The notes under the pieces are model-generated. The model searched no databases and had not been told where the DNA came from. It worked only from the letters and a program-made list of their open reading frames with translations. From the NCBI GenBank assembly GCA_963664665.2, contig CAXXMH010000008.1:1-64000 (forward strand): a stretch of DNA of 64,000 bases, read 5' to 3'. The stretch's first letter is position 1. The number at the start of each line of letters is the position of its first letter. Source of the DNA: Bin55 sp963664665 (GTDB lineage Bacteria; Pseudomonadota; Gammaproteobacteria; Pseudomonadales; Azotimanducaceae). A program made the position numbers and the translations under genes. Of the stretch, positions 7,305 to 15,566 are shown piece by piece.

Positions 7305-8804
7305 ATGGTTCATGCAACTATAAACCTGCATTCAAAGTTCCAAATCGATACAGTTGATGACCGCATCTTTGGCGGATTTCTAGAGCACCTTGGACGATGC
7401 ATTTATCAAGGGGTATATGACGCCGACCATTCACTCAGTGACAAACATGGATTAAGGAGCGATTTAAGCGACGCACTTAAGGAACTCGGTGTAACGATCG
7501 TACGCTACCCTGGTGGCAATTTCGCTTCAGGTTACCACTGGGAGGATGGTGTCGGCGACCGCACCCAGCGCCCTACCGTGCGTGAACTCGCATGGCAAAG
7601 CATGGAAACCAATCAATTTGGTACCGATGAATTTATCAATCTATGTAAGAAACTGAACTGGCAGCCGATGTTGGCGGTGAATCTCGGCACGGGATCACCT
7701 GAAGAAGCACGAAATTGGGTCGAATACTGCAATGCAGTCGCAGGTACCCAATTCGCCGATAAGCGAGCGAGTAACGGAAACCAAGAGCCGTTTTCCGTAC
7801 CCATATGGTGCCTAGGAAATGAGATGGATGGTCCGTGGCAGCTCGGACATGTCCCCGTTGACGAGTACTGTAACCGGGCACAGATGGCCGCGAAAATGAT
7901 GAAGGATTGCGATCCAAACATCGAGCTCGTCGCTTGCGGGTCTTCAGGTCCTCAGATGCCTACGTTCGTCGAGTGGGACCACCGCGTCATGCAACGACTG
8001 GATCCGCATTTCGCTGAATACATCAGCCTACATCGGTATGTTGGAAACACGGATGGTGATTCGGAAGACTACCTTGGCATCTCCAAAGCAATTGACAGTC
8101 AGATCGAGAGCATCGATGCATCCGCTAAAGCTGCAGCTGCGGGGCGAGGTTCGAGAAGGCGTACATATCTATGTTTCGACGAATGGAATGTGTGGTACCG
8201 TGCACGAACAAGAGAAGACACGGATGGCGCAGGTAAATTCGCCCCACGACTGCTTGACGAAACGTACAACTTTGAAGACGCGCTCGTGGTCGCGATGTTT
8301 CTCTTAAGTTTCATCCGGCACGCGGACGTCGTCAAGATCGCAAATCTAGCGCAGCTCGTAAATGTGATCGCACCCATCAAGACGGCTGCGAACGGAGTTT
8401 TAAAACAGAGTATCTACCATGCGTTTCGGATGGTCGCATCGCGCAAAGGTGGCCAGTCCTTGCGTCAAGCGGTCGATTGTGAGACGTATGAGACTAAGTC
8501 TCACGGAGAAGTGCCGTACCTCGATAGTGCAGTGATGGTCGATGGTGATGAGCTCAAGTGCTTCGTGATCAATCGCAACCTAAAGGAGGCTTTGGATCTG
8601 AGCGTCGATTGTGCGGACAGACCGATTGAATCAGTCAATGACAGTGAACTGCTTTCTCACGCTGACTTAAATGCTGAAAACTCGTGGGAAAATCCTGATG
8701 AAATCAACACAAGCGCATTGAGCAACGTCACACTACAACATGGTCGTGCACAGATCGAATTGCCGCCGCAGAGTTTTGCAGCCGTGTCGTTTCAGCTGGG
8801 TTAA
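7305..8804 (+). CDS. alpha-L-arabinofuranosidase, GH51 family
   Basis: A 499-residue glycoside hydrolase that removes terminal alpha-L-arabinofuranosyl residues from arabinose-containing oligosaccharides. The acid/base glutamate is E173 in CLGNEMDGPWQLGH and the nucleophile E293 in LCFDEWNVW, the two GH51 signatures; the opening IFGGFLEHLGRCIYQGVYD and the RYPGGNFASGYHW loop are also typical. The TIM barrel is followed by a beta-domain to the C terminus. There is no signal peptide, so it acts in the cytoplasm on imported sugars. It stands alone, with no transporter or other sugar gene nearby. Its TAA stop is interlocked with the convergent CoA-transferase gene (TTAA at 8801-8804). Confidence 0.9.
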   Translation: MVHATINLHSKFQIDTVDDRIFGGFLEHLGRCIYQGVYDADHSLSDKHGLRSDLSDALKELGVTIVRYPGGNFASGYHWEDGVGDRTQRPTVRELAWQSMETNQFGTDEFINLCKKLNWQPMLAVNLGTGSPEEARNWVEYCNAVAGTQFADKRASNGNQEPFSVPIWCLGNEMDGPWQLGHVPVDEYCNRAQMAAKMMKDCDPNIELVACGSSGPQMPTFVEWDHRVMQRLDPHFAEYISLHRYVGNTDGDSEDYLGISKAIDSQIESIDASAKAAAAGRGSRRRTYLCFDEWNVWYRARTREDTDGAGKFAPRLLDETYNFEDALVVAMFLLSFIRHADVVKIANLAQLVNVIAPIKTAANGVLKQSIYHAFRMVASRKGGQSLRQAVDCETYETKSHGEVPYLDSAVMVDGDELKCFVINRNLKEALDLSVDCADRPIESVNDSELLSHADLNAENSWENPDEINTSALSNVTLQHGRAQIELPPQSFAAVSFQLG

Positions 8805-10000
8805 ATCGCGGTCGCTTCCTTTAGCGCCGCAACAGCTTCGGAGCTCAGGTCAAGTAATTCGCCGTACACCTTCTCGTTGTCCTCACCTACCGCATGCGGA
8901 AGCGCGACGGCTGGCGGTTCTAATCCTTGAAAGCGAAGCGGCGTATTAGGAATCATCAAGGCACCCAGTTCGGGATGCTCTAATTTTTGAAGCGCACCAC
9001 GCGAAATTAGATGCGGATCATTCAAGACGTCCGATATCGACTGAACTGGTGCACAGATTACCTCGTGCTCCTGACACGTCTCGAACACTTCCTGCGTATT
9101 CAAGGTCTTCGACCAACTCTCAACGACTTCATCGATCAATGCCATGTTCTTAGATCGGATCGCCATGTTCGCGAACCGTTCGTCATCTGCGAGGTCCTGG
9201 CGATTCATCGCCTTAAGCAATTTCCGCCAATGCCCTTCACGAATACAAATGATGGCGACGTGACCGTCGCTGGTCTCGTATATGTTGTAGGGTGCGAGAG
9301 CTTTTGCCTGGTGGTGATTTCCAACCCTCGGTGGGTTGTCACCGAAACGGTAATACGCCCCTAACGCGGAGCAAAGCGTCGGAATGACGGAGTCCTGCAT
9401 TGACACATCGATCACGGCTCCTTTGCCGGTGGTTACGCGCTGCATCAACGCCGTCACGATCGCGGAGTAAAGATGAACGCCGCCCAATATGTCACACAGT
9501 GCGGGTCCTGACTTGAGAGGTGGCTCGTCTTCATAGCCAGTGATCGCCACGACGCCACTCATCGCTTGAACGGTCACGTCCATCGCGCGATAGTCAGAGT
9601 GCGGCCCTTGTTGACCGAAACCCGTCGCAGCTGCATAGATCAACCGAGGGTTGATCGCAGTCAAGTCATCACTACCAACACCATATTTCGCCATCGTGCC
9701 TGGCGCATAGTTCTCAAGTAGCACATCCGCGTGGGATACTAGGCTCTTAAGTAGCTCCTGACCTCGATCGCTCTTCAAATTCAGCGTGATGGTCTCCTTG
9801 TTACCGTTAAGCATGCAAAACGGATAGCCTTCGCCGGAAGCCCGCTCTGCACCACGCAACGTCTCACCAATAGGTGACTCGATCTTGATTACACGAGCAC
9901 CTGCCATCGCTAGCAGGTATCCGCAATAGGGACCGTTGTAGATCTGTCCCATATCAAGCACCGTGATACCGTCTAGTGGTTGTCGTTGATTGCTTGCCAT
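8801..10000 (-). CDS. CaiB/BaiF (class III) CoA-transferase
   Basis: A 399-residue family III CoA-transferase, which moves CoA between carboxylic acids. The N-terminal Rossmann part reads GITVLDMGQIYNGPYCGYLL, and the catalytic aspartate that forms the acyl anhydride is D141 in RAMDVTVQAMSG. RVIKIESPIGE and NLKSDRGQ are usual family landmarks. It is divergent from a PhyH/SDR pair, with a long inverted repeat just upstream of its start. A second, only distantly similar copy lies at 20431. Substrates are unknown. Confidence 0.88.
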   Translation of the reverse strand: MASNQRQPLDGITVLDMGQIYNGPYCGYLLAMAGARVIKIESPIGETLRGAERASGEGYPFCMLNGNKETITLNLKSDRGQELLKSLVSHADVLLENYAPGTMAKYGVGSDDLTAINPRLIYAAATGFGQQGPHSDYRAMDVTVQAMSGVVAITGYEDEPPLKSGPALCDILGGVHLYSAIVTALMQRVTTGKGAVIDVSMQDSVIPTLCSALGAYYRFGDNPPRVGNHHQAKALAPYNIYETSDGHVAIICIREGHWRKLLKAMNRQDLADDERFANMAIRSKNMALIDEVVESWSKTLNTQEVFETCQEHEVICAPVQSISDVLNDPHLISRGALQKLEHPELGALMIPNTPLRFQGLEPPAVALPHAVGEDNEKVYGELLDLSSEAVAALKEATAI

Positions 10001-10021
10001 TTACTGAGAAGTCACGACTAA

Positions 10022-10059
10022 ATCAGCGTGGTCTGATGAATGCACTTGACCACACTGAT
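10022..10059. promoter_or_regulatory. long imperfect inverted repeat, possible operator
   Basis: The arms ATCAG-C-GTGGTC and GACCAC-A-CTGAT are complementary over 11 of 12 positions and flank a 14-base spacer. The repeat is centred about 40 bases upstream of the CoA-transferase start, between it and the divergent PhyH gene. It could bind a dimeric regulator controlling both directions, or form a hairpin in the CoA-transferase leader. Confidence 0.4.
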
Positions 10060-10148
10060 CCGATCGATTTGTACGTAATGAAGTGGGCCGAGTTATACCG
10101 TTTACTATCCTGCAGGACACTCCAACTACGCCAACAAAGCGTCCAATT

Positions 10149-10162
10149 GATATCGCGATATC
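10149..10162. promoter_or_regulatory. 14-base perfect palindrome upstream of PhyH gene
   Basis: GATATCGCGATATC is a perfect 14-base palindrome located 54 bases before the TTG start of the PhyH gene at 10217. The position would suit an operator close to the promoter. No cognate regulator is evident. Confidence 0.3.
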
Positions 10163-10216
10163 CGCTTCGCCAATAAAATGGCTAGTCCAATTCATCGATA
10201 AGCATGAGTCAGAAGG

Positions 10217-11326
10217 TTGGCAGAAGCACGAACACTGACCCTCGAACAGAAGCGAGACCTCTACCGAGACGGATACATCATCATCAAGAAAGCCGTCAGC
10301 GACGACCTCGTTGAAAGCGCTTTGAACCGCATGCGCACGGCAAAAAAGGGCGAATATGTAGGTTCCTCAGAGCACCTTACCAATTTGGTGAATGCGTCCG
10401 ACGTAACGCCGATCCTTCATGAAGCGATGGGTTATTTCGACCCGCCGGTTACCTGCCAAGTTGGCGTACTGAAGCGACGTGATCCAGGCGAACACTTCAA
10501 TAATGTTGGCTACCGCGACCGCGACATGCCTTACTACGGCGCTGAGTCCCACATGGACGGTTTGTGTACGATCGGCGTACCTCAAAAACCGGTCCAAGGC
10601 ACGAAGGAAGAAGTCTACAAGATGTATATCTCTAGCGGTCCTAAGGGTGATATAGGTCGCAGTCCGGACGTCATGGGTCACAACTCCGTGCCACTGTTTG
10701 AAGACCCAGATATGACATTAGGCATGGGTTCATTTACAGCTTTTGTGTTTGTGTGCCTAAACGATCAAACTCGAGAAGGCTGTGGACAAACCGCGTTACT
10801 AAAAGGCGCACACCATGTCACACAAGAATTCTTTCGCTGGCAGTACGCCACCAATGGCCATATCGGACCTGAAGGTCCCGGATGGCCGCGGCTGAACTAC
10901 GACGCACCTAACGGTTGCGGACACACGTACCTACCCCAAGCCGTTCGTGACAAGCTCATTGACGAGACATCGGAATCGACACCTGATGGCGTCAAGTGGC
11001 CGCGACCGACGCAAGCAATAATGGAAGCGGGCGACGCATGCATCACGCTCTTCAACATGCCTCACTCCGGCACTCGAAATGAGCACGGCACAGAATCGCG
11101 CAAGAACATTATTTTTCGGATCCGGAATAAGAGTCGACAACCTAACCATATGGTAAGTGGCGTCTCAGACCATCCAGATCGAGGTCAACGCGGCGAATGG
11201 CTCGAATACGAAGAAGGTAACAATCCATGGGAGCGCTCTAAATACGCGATCTGCAATATGTGGCATGAATGGGAAGGGATGCGAACGGTCGTGTCTGAGA
11301 TGGAGACACAAAAAGCCGCTGGCTAA
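10217..11326 (+). CDS. phytanoyl-CoA dioxygenase (PhyH) family protein
   Basis: A 369-residue Fe(II)/2-oxoglutarate-dependent dioxygenase, expected to hydroxylate an organic or acyl substrate. The iron triad is visible as H112-M-D114 (AESHMDG) and H283 (NMPHSGTRNEHG), and R295 (SRKNIIFRIR) is placed to bind 2-oxoglutarate. It starts at a TTG with AGAAGG very close upstream, so the exact start is somewhat uncertain. An SDR oxidoreductase begins 21 bases downstream, suggesting hydroxylation followed by oxidation of the alcohol. It shares the unusual phrase GPEGxGWPR with the second PhyH at 12497, so the two form one subfamily. Confidence 0.85.
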   Translation: MAEARTLTLEQKRDLYRDGYIIIKKAVSDDLVESALNRMRTAKKGEYVGSSEHLTNLVNASDVTPILHEAMGYFDPPVTCQVGVLKRRDPGEHFNNVGYRDRDMPYYGAESHMDGLCTIGVPQKPVQGTKEEVYKMYISSGPKGDIGRSPDVMGHNSVPLFEDPDMTLGMGSFTAFVFVCLNDQTREGCGQTALLKGAHHVTQEFFRWQYATNGHIGPEGPGWPRLNYDAPNGCGHTYLPQAVRDKLIDETSESTPDGVKWPRPTQAIMEAGDACITLFNMPHSGTRNEHGTESRKNIIFRIRNKSRQPNHMVSGVSDHPDRGQRGEWLEYEEGNNPWERSKYAICNMWHEWEGMRTVVSEMETQKAAG

Positions 11327-11347
11327 TGGGCGTACGAGCAATAAATC

Positions 11348-12271
11348 GTGGCTAACGAATTCGCTAGCGACAACAACGCGTTCCCGGATCTGTCCAAACT
11401 TGCCGGTGGTCTTGCTGTTGTCACGGGCGGTGCATCAGGTATCGGTTTTGCCATTCTCGAAGCTTCGATCACGCATGGATTACATCCCGTCATTGTCGAT
11501 ATCGATGCCGAAGCAATCGATCGAGCTCGCGAAGAATTAACACCTAAAGCCCAAAGCGCCGGTCTTCAAGTGATCGGCGTCGAGGTCGACGTATCGAGCG
11601 AGAAGAGCGTCCTTGAACTGAAGGCTAACCTTGAATCAAGAGTCGCAGAAGTTCCGATTTCGCTGGTAGTCTGTAACGCAGGCGTTGGAGCCGGAGGCGG
11701 CGTGATTAGTGCTCGCGACATTGATTGGGACTTTGTAATAGGCGTAAACATCAAAGGCGTCGCGAACTTCGCGCGTCATTTGGTGCCCTCGATGCTTCAG
11801 CAAGGTGCACCGGGGTCTTTTGTTGCTACCTCTTCTCAAGACGGGCTTTGCGCTGCACAAGGTGTCTACGGCGTGACCAAACATGCATGCGTCGCTTTAT
11901 GCGAAGCGCTCTATCAGGAATTACAAGGACGTCTATCAGTACACGTCCTTTGCCCTAACGTCGTAGGAACCAACATCGTCCGTTCAGGCACGCATCGACC
12001 CGAACGGTTTGGCGGACCGACGCCAAGTTCACCTGCAATCGATGCGCTTGTGGAACGGTTCAAGAATTACGGGATGCCACCAAGTCGTTGCGCAGAAATG
12101 GTGTTTGGCGCGATTCAATCAGGCGATTTCTATATTCTTGCAGAAGCGGAAGAGGATCCAGGTCACATCCACAACCAAGCGAAAGTGCGGATGGAGGCGA
12201 TTCTCAATCACGGACGACCGTTCAGACCTCAGAGTCCGTTTATCTCTCGAGTCTTTAGACCTGACGCCTGA
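11348..12271 (+). CDS. SDR family NAD(P)-dependent oxidoreductase
   Basis: A 307-residue short-chain dehydrogenase with the classical motifs: cofactor loop TGGASGIGF (about residue 27), VVCNAGVGAGGG and the catalytic YGVTKHA. It starts at a GTG 21 bases after the PhyH stop, so both are probably on one message. A role in oxidising the hydroxyl group introduced by the dioxygenase is an inference. The tail beyond the catalytic core (HNQAKVRMEAILNHGRPFRP) is found in the SDR subgroup that acts in lipid or terpenoid-like catabolism, but I cannot name the substrate. A second SDR of similar style lies at 39090. Confidence 0.88.
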   Translation: MANEFASDNNAFPDLSKLAGGLAVVTGGASGIGFAILEASITHGLHPVIVDIDAEAIDRAREELTPKAQSAGLQVIGVEVDVSSEKSVLELKANLESRVAEVPISLVVCNAGVGAGGGVISARDIDWDFVIGVNIKGVANFARHLVPSMLQQGAPGSFVATSSQDGLCAAQGVYGVTKHACVALCEALYQELQGRLSVHVLCPNVVGTNIVRSGTHRPERFGGPTPSSPAIDALVERFKNYGMPPSRCAEMVFGAIQSGDFYILAEAEEDPGHIHNQAKVRMEAILNHGRPFRPQSPFISRVFRPDA

Positions 12272-12496
12272 GCTTGTGTTGCTTGTGCGACAGCTAACAC
12301 TAATTTGGAAAAGACTGCACCGACATCCGTCGTCGTTTTTGCTTACAAGCTAATTCGCGCTAATCCTAGAACAGCCTTATTGAACCGCTGACCATCTGTC
12401 TCACCGACTCCGTTTTTCCGGATCCATCGAACCCACCGATCGCGAGAACGATCGAATCCCGCACCGACCCAGCCGCGTCACCGCATGCGCCACCTG

Positions 12497-13549
12497 TCAA
12501 ATCAAATCCCACTCAGACCAGTGATCACAAAGCTTGTCTATCGACGTTTGCCACGCGTCATAACTATCCGGGTAATCTAGATACTGGCCGAAGTAACCGC
12601 GGTCAGGATGATCACTTACCCCATGCCCTACTTTCCGCAATCCCTCGAACGGATTCCCCTCTCGAAACCGTCGAATTCGAAAGTACAAATTCATGCGTGG
12701 GGTCGGCCCGAAATTCGGCGTCGCTGTATGGGGGCACGCATGAAGAGCAATGACCGCACTACCTTCAGCAAGGCAAACCGGCGTAAGTTCGGGCCAGGGC
12801 CAGCCGTCGATTTCCCCCGCTTGTGCAGCGATACTCGGCAATTTCGCTCGTACGTTTTCGGGTAAGCCATTTAAATGTACTCGCCCATCGTGTTCGGACG
12901 TACGTATACGTGGCCATCCTGTACCTTCAGGACCAATAACACTACCCGTATCTCTTTGCATTCGGAACGATTTCTCAACTTCCTCATGCATGCCTCTCAG
13001 GACTGCAAACTGACCATTCCCCGGTTTCATTTGGTCGTTTAAAGCCACACCCACCAGGGCGGTGTAACTACCAAGCGAGATGCGTTTATCCGGGTCCTGC
13101 CACAACAATCCGTCATTTGATCCGCGCTTCTCATCATTCTTGCCGAAGTAACGCTCAGCGTCTATTGGCCGACCTCGAATCGGGTCAACTTCCACGGCTC
13201 GAGTTGGAATAGGTCCAGACCAGCTACCATCTACGTGCGGCGTAGGATGTCCGCCAAGTTGATTGTGCGGGGGAGTCACCGCGATTTGACAACTCACAAC
13301 CTCTGGGTAAGGACCCATTGCATTGCGCAGAATTTCCGCAAGACAAGACTCCTTGAACAGGCGAATCACATCTGGATGAGTCGCTAATTCACTCGGAGGC
13401 AAGATACGACGTTCAGTCATCGACATTCCCGCGGAAATCAACTCTCGCGCTTGCTTCACGAACTCCAGCGGAATCACATCGTGAAGAACGACGAACCCAT
13501 CCTGTCGCAAATCGGCCTGTTCTTGCTCTGTTAGGTTGGATCTGTGCAT
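12497..13549 (-). CDS. phytanoyl-CoA dioxygenase (PhyH) family protein
   Basis: A 350-residue Fe(II)/2-oxoglutarate dioxygenase. Metal ligands are H105-V-D107 (TPHVDGSW) and H274 (HACPHTATPN), with R285 (TPRMNLYFRIRR) for 2-oxoglutarate; the order and spacing match the PhyH at 10217. Shared phrases such as GPEGTGWPR and VSDHPDRG show that the two are paralogues. It is convergent with the SDR gene and followed by about 225 bases without a firm gene. The substrate is not predictable; in marine and host-associated bacteria this family is expanded for diverse oxidations. Confidence 0.85.
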   Translation of the reverse strand: MHRSNLTEQEQADLRQDGFVVLHDVIPLEFVKQARELISAGMSMTERRILPPSELATHPDVIRLFKESCLAEILRNAMGPYPEVVSCQIAVTPPHNQLGGHPTPHVDGSWSGPIPTRAVEVDPIRGRPIDAERYFGKNDEKRGSNDGLLWQDPDKRISLGSYTALVGVALNDQMKPGNGQFAVLRGMHEEVEKSFRMQRDTGSVIGPEGTGWPRIRTSEHDGRVHLNGLPENVRAKLPSIAAQAGEIDGWPWPELTPVCLAEGSAVIALHACPHTATPNFGPTPRMNLYFRIRRFREGNPFEGLRKVGHGVSDHPDRGYFGQYLDYPDSYDAWQTSIDKLCDHWSEWDLI

Positions 13550-13664
13550 TACCTAGTTTATGTCTGCCGTCATGTTACGAGAGACGTCTCAAGCTGACTC
13601 TATTTGGATGAAATTTTCAAACGATTATCTCGAGACAAACCATCACCATTGGAAAAACCACTTC

Positions 13665-13670
13665 TATAAT
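13665..13670 (+). promoter_or_regulatory. -10 element of tRNA-Arg promoter
   Basis: A perfect TATAAT ends 11 bases before the first base of the tRNA, which is the right distance for transcription starting a few bases upstream of the mature 5' end. No clear -35 hexamer is seen at 16-18 bases spacing; TTGGAA at 13649 is too close. Confidence 0.55.
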
Positions 13671-13681
13671 CCGTCCGTTCG

Positions 13682-13758
13682 GCGCTCGTAGCTCAACTGG
13701 ATAGAGCACCAGGCTTCGAACCTGGGGGTTCGGGGTTCGAGTCCCTGCGGGCGCGCCA
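13682..13758 (+). tRNA. tRNA-Arg (anticodon TCG)
   Basis: A complete 77-base cloverleaf. The acceptor stem GCGCTCG pairs with CGGGCGC (one G-T pair), the D stem is GCTC/GAGC, the anticodon stem CCAGG/CCTGG encloses the loop CTTCGAA, and the T stem CGGGG/CCCTG encloses TTCGAGT. The anticodon at loop positions 3-5 is TCG, reading CGA arginine codons. Discriminator G and the CCA end are encoded in the gene. Confidence 0.95.
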
Positions 13759-13919
13759 ACTACCTCTTCGACGTGTATACGCAATCCTGACTACGCACGT
13801 CAACCGCGATTCACTTCGCCAGCAACTAACTTCAAGCATCAGGCTAGTGAATTGATGAGAATCCCGTGTGCGATCGATGGTCGTAACTGCGTTTTTTATA
13901 CAACCATTACGAACGTCGA

Positions 13920-15356
13920 CTACGTGCTCAATAGCTCCTTAGCGGCGTCTGCGACAACCGTGCCGTCAAAGAAGTTGGGGTTTGTCTCACCCCAGAAGCG
14001 CACCGGATTTTCGAACACAAAGTGCTGAAAATCCTCGGTTGTTATCCGTCCATCTTCGACAAGCTCGTGGGCTTCGGGCAATACGCCCGCCATGTCTTGG
14101 ACGTCAAAATGACCGATGTCAGACCCAAATAGTGTCTTGATTTCGGCGTTGAACGGGTTGTTTTGTCTTTGAAAAGCGAGTGCATTCGTTGCGTCGTCCG
14201 CTTCGCAGCCGAAATAAAACCGCTCGGCAAACAGGGTCTTGAAGTCGGACTTCTCTCTGATTTCACAAGCTGCGTAGTCATCCAACTGGTTGAGACCGCC
14301 TGTCGTTGTCGGACCGTTCTTAGTACTTATGCCGCGACCTGCATTGATTGCTTCCTGCATCGCCGGACCAGCGTATTCCTCAGCTAACTCCTTTAGCAAA
14401 TTCAGATCTAATTCGCTCGGATCAGTGAAATTCAGTGCCTCGCCATTGCGAATTTCCCAGTGATTGATGAGGTCTGCGTACAAAAGCACGGCGAATCCGA
14501 CGCCGCCTTCTAGGAACGCGAAGTTCAGGTCTGGGAATCGGCGCGTAACGCCACCCATAAACAAGGATTTACAGACCGCTTCCGAAGCGGCAGCGAAATG
14601 TCCAATATGGTTGTAGCAGAAGTTTGAGACGGATAGTCTGAAGAACTTTCCGCGCGAGCCACGGTGAAACGTTGGTGACACACCAAGCTCACGACACTTT
14701 TCCCACACTACGTCATAGTCATGAGCACTGTCAATGCCAAACGTGTCGAGCCATGAAACTAGATCTGCTGAATCCGGATACTCGGTGACAACCTTTTCGA
14801 TTGGCCGATCAATCAAGCTGTTCAACATCACGACCTTGAGCCCGAGTTCGTTCACTGCGTGATCAAGTTCCGCCAATGCTTCCTCGGGTGTGTGCATTGG
14901 AATCACCGCCGCAGGCGTCATGCGATCCTTGAAAGGATCAAAGAGTTCAGCACAGTAGATATTGAAAGCACGACACGCCACTAAGCGTGCTTCTTCATCG
15001 TTAACACGAGGCAAGCCGAGTCCAGCCGTCGGATAAAGAATCGCGAAGTCGATTCCAAACTCATCCAACCGTTCGTAAAGCAACTTCGGCATCATCGCCG
15101 TTGCGCGATCTTTCGTGTTTTTTGTAGGAGACCCCCAAAAGGCTTCCTGTGGGACATTCGCGCGACGTCGCTCGGCGACCGTCATTCCAAGGCTGCTGCC
15201 AACGCGAGCACCATTCATCTCCATCGCTCGAGTTGCCGCTTTGCCACCGATCGCTTCCATCGCGGACCGTACAACCGGTCCGTATTCAAGCCAATGACCG
15301 TCCGCATCTATGACTGGATGGCCTAAATTACTGCGTAACTGTGAGGCTACTGACAT
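13920..15356 (-). CDS. amidohydrolase family protein (amidohydrolase 2 type)
   Basis: A 478-residue metal-dependent hydrolase of the TIM-barrel amidohydrolase-2 group, which includes decarboxylases and hydrolases of ring-cleavage products. It opens VIDADGHWLEYGPVV, the DADxH form of the first metal-binding strand, and has THE phrase PTFHRGSRGKF in mid-barrel plus a closing LFGSDIGHFD, which supplies the conserved aspartate. I start it at the ATG at 15356: GGGGTGAG ends six bases upstream, whereas the in-frame starts further up overlap that ribosome-binding site. It stands alone between a tRNA and the ankyrin gene. A smaller amidohydrolase of the same superfamily is at 48947. Confidence 0.82.
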   Translation of the reverse strand: MSVASQLRSNLGHPVIDADGHWLEYGPVVRSAMEAIGGKAATRAMEMNGARVGSSLGMTVAERRRANVPQEAFWGSPTKNTKDRATAMMPKLLYERLDEFGIDFAILYPTAGLGLPRVNDEEARLVACRAFNIYCAELFDPFKDRMTPAAVIPMHTPEEALAELDHAVNELGLKVVMLNSLIDRPIEKVVTEYPDSADLVSWLDTFGIDSAHDYDVVWEKCRELGVSPTFHRGSRGKFFRLSVSNFCYNHIGHFAAASEAVCKSLFMGGVTRRFPDLNFAFLEGGVGFAVLLYADLINHWEIRNGEALNFTDPSELDLNLLKELAEEYAGPAMQEAINAGRGISTKNGPTTTGGLNQLDDYAACEIREKSDFKTLFAERFYFGCEADDATNALAFQRQNNPFNAEIKTLFGSDIGHFDVQDMAGVLPEAHELVEDGRITTEDFQHFVFENPVRFWGETNPNFFDGTVVADAAKELLST

Positions 15357-15566
15357 GCTCATCTCACCCCGTTTCGTCAAAACAATAGCGATTCTGAATT
15401 AAACACGATTGTCGATAAGCTGAACGTTTCGTGGATTCGTCATTGCTTAAACGACTCGTGCTAATACCGCGTGCCGACTAGAAACCCTCTATTCGAACCT
15501 CGTCACAGTCGAGAGCGGAGCGTCCCGACACGAATCGAACCTGGTACTAATGTCCGAAAAGGGACT

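Larger units (their letters stand above)
13550..13919. other. 370-base intergenic region holding a tRNA gene
   Basis: Between the second PhyH gene and the amidohydrolase the only supported feature is the tRNA-Arg at 13682-13758 and its promoter element. The remaining bases on both sides show no open frame with a plausible start and no strong hairpin with a T-run. Confidence 0.6.
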
